Source: Orthonyx spaldingii
Taxonomy: Eukaryota; Chordata; Aves; Passeriformes; Orthonychidae
Reading direction: 5' to 3'
Assembly (NCBI GenBank): GCA_013397795.1
Contig: VZTJ01003847.1
Span: 1,298,073-1,362,072, forward strand
Length of the DNA stretch: 64,000 bases
A program made the position numbers and the translations under genes. Position 1 is the first letter of the stretch. Each line of letters begins with the position of its first letter. Below the pieces are notes generated by a model, which worked only from the letters and a program-made list of their open reading frames with translations, was not told where the DNA came from and made no database searches. Positions 61,338 through 64,000 of this stretch are shown one piece after another.

Positions 61338-64000
61338 CTGTAAGAACATGAAGTAGCATCAAAAACTAGTCAACCAAAGAGAGAGGATAAAATGGCAGAC
61401 AGAAATTATGACAGTAGATGTTTCAAGACTTTACTGTTCACACTCTTCGAGGTAGTTACAGAGAGAGAACCTATCACTGACCATATTGAAAATTCAGAGC
61501 ACAGGATGCTGAAAATGTGCATGAAGAACACAAAACTCTGTTTTGTTTTTTTTTTTTAACTTTTTTTGGGAAGGTAAAGTGATACTATTAAAAATAGGGG
61601 CAAGGTCCGTATTATTCCAAAACAGAGAGCAGAATATACACCACAGATAAAGGACCTTTTCCTGGATAAGTTCTGAACAAATATTTAAAAACTTGGAAAT
61701 CTACAAATTAATATATCTCTTTTAGAAACAGTCCAAAATAATACATAGACCATGGAAAATGAATTCATGAGTATTTTTTGTCCTGCAACATACAGGTACT
61801 CCCTCATGTTAAAGGGATTGAAAGTTTTGCTACTTCTTCAAATATGCATTAAAACCTGCCTTATGCTTGCAACACATTTCTGAGCAGAAATGTTTATACT
61901 CTCTAAATTTAATAACGTGTGGTAGAAATAATTCTGAAATAATTGGGAGCAAGTTAATAAAGGAAGTCTACTCATAAATTCAAGGCCAAGAAAAGGAAGC
62001 TGAAAAACTTTCTTGCAAAACCTCAAAGTTCTTACTTTTATTTAAGAAAGCCTTAAGGCTGCATGTAATGTACTTAAATACACTGCTTCTTGCTCAATGG
62101 GGCCCTCCCCTCTGATATTTGCTTCTGCCACAAAAAAATGTGAAAGTGGTAGCGTGCTAATGAAAAATGGCATGGTACATGCCTGTGCACAGCCACACAC
62201 CTGTGGGGTGTACTGTGTACACAACTTTGTTCTTTTCACTGCTGAAGAAATGCCATTTGACACACATTGGAGCCTCACAAGATCAAACAGCATAAACGCA
62301 GCTGCCCCTCCCTCATCCACAAGCTTACTTCACTAATGAATTTATAGCAACATTCTCGGCAGAGGCTTTTTCTATGCCCCAAATTCACTCAAATCCTCCA
62401 ACTTGCTTAGGGACTAGTTTGTATGTGCAGCACTTAGCCACTGTTACTGAACTTGTAGTGAAATATTTACTAAAATGGTATCCATCCTCCCCAGAAGAGC
62501 AAAGAGAAGTAGTTAAAGAAACATGTAGAGAAACAGTTGATTTCAGAGCAGGCTTTTGAAGGTGTAGGAAGCAGACACTCTGCTGATCTTCTTAAATTTA
62601 GCAGTAGCAGCATGGATGAAAGGCAAGACACCACAAAGTGATGGTGAACATGCAAAACAGAAGAGAGCTGACCACACCACCATGGAGGCAGCTGACACAA
62701 AAAACAGAGATTCTAAGAGATGTGCCCAAAGAGTAAATTGCTGAACCACAGAGAAATTAACCACTTGAAAGCTCATCTGGAGACCTAAAACCTCCCCTAA
62801 TTTTTTCCTGAATAGAAAAATAGTACAAGTATATCCCTGGTAGTGTTCAAGGCCAGATTGGATGGGGCATTGAGCAACCTGGTCTAGTGGAAGGTGTTCC
62901 TCCCCATGGCAGGGGGGTTGAAACTAGATGATCCTTAAGGTCCCTTCCAACCCAAACTATTCTGACTTATTTTGTATTGAAAGAACTTTGCAGAAGGTCA
63001 GTAATTTACAAAGTGACATCCTGACAACACTTTTCTCCATATATATTTGCAACCGTCTTCTTTCCCATTTAGGCTAGCATACATGACCTCATTAGCCATC
63101 AACTATACACAAGGTCATCAATTACTTATCAGTAGATAAGATGTCTCACTAAAGAAATTCTGCCCCACTAGAGAGGATAACAGAAGTTTATTAGTGAAAG
63201 GTTAATACTGAAGCCACATTCTACATGTATATTCTATACAAAGCATATTCAGATCTCTGTACATTCCCTTCTTCTGATTTTTTTCAGGTCATATTGAACT
63301 GTCTAGTGGCTCAAAACTGCACTTTCACTTCAAGACACCATGCAGATGTCACTTTTTCGGGCTTGAGAATGGACTGTCCACTGCAGTTCCTGTACAAAGC
63401 ACATGGGTAAGTGGGATGAAATGCTTCTCAAGCCTTCAAATTACAGTGAGATGAATCACTCTCCCTCTACTGCTCCACTAATTGCAGGGGGAAACCAGAT
63501 GCCTTAACTTCCAGGCAGCTACACTCAGGGCATGGGAACCCCACCCTGCTTCCAAATATTTTTTCCAGTTAGAAAGAATTCCATGTTCTTTTATATTTAT
63601 GAAGCTTACACTAAATACTCATGCTGATGGACTTGTTGATCTAAGACAAAGCCAGTCTTAGTTTCAACAGGCACTTGTTTTGGTTTTTTTCTTCTCTAAT
63701 CCATCCTCCCAGAGAAGCTCAACATCACAGACTGCAAGTGCTTGGCATTTGACACCAAATTTCCGATACCACTGATGATCTAAACTCCTTCCCTAAGCAT
63801 TCAAGTTATTTGCTAGTTTCCAAATGTAAACCAAATTTACAGCACAGTCCCTGGAGACCATTTTGAGAAGACCTGATTCAGGCTTCACTTCAGTGCAACA
63901 GTCAGCTGATGTAAATCCACATTCTCTTCAGGAACGGCTGCATGGTTTGTCCTGTGACACAACATATACCACGGCAGCAGCCCTTACATCCCCTTGATAT
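61338..64000 (-). other. PTPN14: PTPN14 intron (partial)
   Basis: At least 2.66 kb. I looked for the preceding FERM exon, which should encode a GDYNQFDSQDFL-like stretch, and did not find it, so it lies past the window. Contains a CR1 fragment at 62836-62972. Confidence 0.75.
62836..62972 (+). mobile_element. CR1 LINE 3'-end fragment
   Basis: Classic CR1 3'-UTR sequence: CCAGATTGGATGGGGCATTG, AGCAACCTGGTCTAGTGGAA, GGTGTTCC, CATGGCAGGGGGGTTGAAAC, TAGATGATCCTTAAGGTCCC, TTCCAACCCAAACTATTCTG. Less diverged than the copy at 11781. 5'-truncated with no coding part, and antisense to PTPN14. Confidence 0.95.

Larger units (their letters stand above)
24815..64000 (-). other. PTPN14: PTPN14 gene, 3' part (14 coding exons)
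   Basis: Gene-level entry. PTPN14 is a cytosolic/junctional FERM-domain tyrosine phosphatase. It binds the WW domains of YAP through PPxY motifs, restrains YAP activity in the Hippo pathway and is linked to lymphatic development. Fourteen exons join in one frame of 1,021 residues plus stop, matching human residues from about 167 to 1187. Order: second part of FERM; an SNSPPPIRRRPTWSRSSL linker; a 1,490-bp exon with PPPPY and PPPEY; the phosphatase domain with YINASHIK, WPDHG and HCSAGVGRTG. The paralogue PTPN21 is less likely, because linker segments such as FSDATMLIHSSESEEEEE and PVSEMFSIEDSI fit PTPN14, as does the SMYD2 neighbour. All introns are GT-AG. The N-terminal roughly 166 residues and the promoter lie beyond 64000. 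No disabling change was seen. Confidence 0.96.

Overview
The window is vertebrate nuclear DNA, most likely from a bird. Coding sequence comes as short exons with canonical splice sites separated by introns of 0.2 to about 5 kb. Two 3'-end fragments of CR1-type LINEs (11781-11920 and 62836-62972) have the sequence typical of avian/reptilian genomes. Two protein-coding genes face each other tail to tail, the same arrangement as SMYD2 and PTPN14 on human chromosome 1q.

Plus strand, 1 to about 23.55 kb: the 3' ten of the expected twelve exons of SMYD2, a SET/MYND-domain protein lysine methyltransferase. The ten exons encode 354 residues (human positions 80-433) in one uninterrupted frame. Exons 1-2 lie upstream of the window. 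The intron between exons 9 and 10 (19275-19472) has no GT-AG boundaries. It is a near-perfect U12-type AT-AC intron (ATATCCTTT at the donor, TTCCTTGAC branch site, terminal AC), and only this splicing keeps the frame and gives the expected protein.

About 23.55-24.8 kb: a short (about 1.3 kb) convergent intergenic segment between the poly(A) signals of the two genes.

Minus strand, about 24.8 kb to the end: the 3' fourteen exons of PTPN14, a non-receptor tyrosine phosphatase and negative regulator of YAP. The exons encode 1,021 residues: the second part of the FERM domain, a 1,490-bp exon carrying the disordered linker with two PPxY motifs, and the complete phosphatase domain with WPD loop and HCSAGVGRTG signature. 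The inferred 3' UTR is about 5.7 kb. N-terminal exons lie beyond 64000.

Other structure is modest: a 114-bp near-identical direct duplication inside a PTPN14 intron, one copy only 42 bp from a 5' splice site; a GC-rich patch in SMYD2 intron 10; a 12-bp perfect-stem hairpin; simple repeats; and one ambiguous base (N) in a poly(A) tract. I saw no tRNA, rRNA, CRISPR, intact transposon or additional gene. Protein comparisons and human residue numbers are from memory of the families, not from a search.
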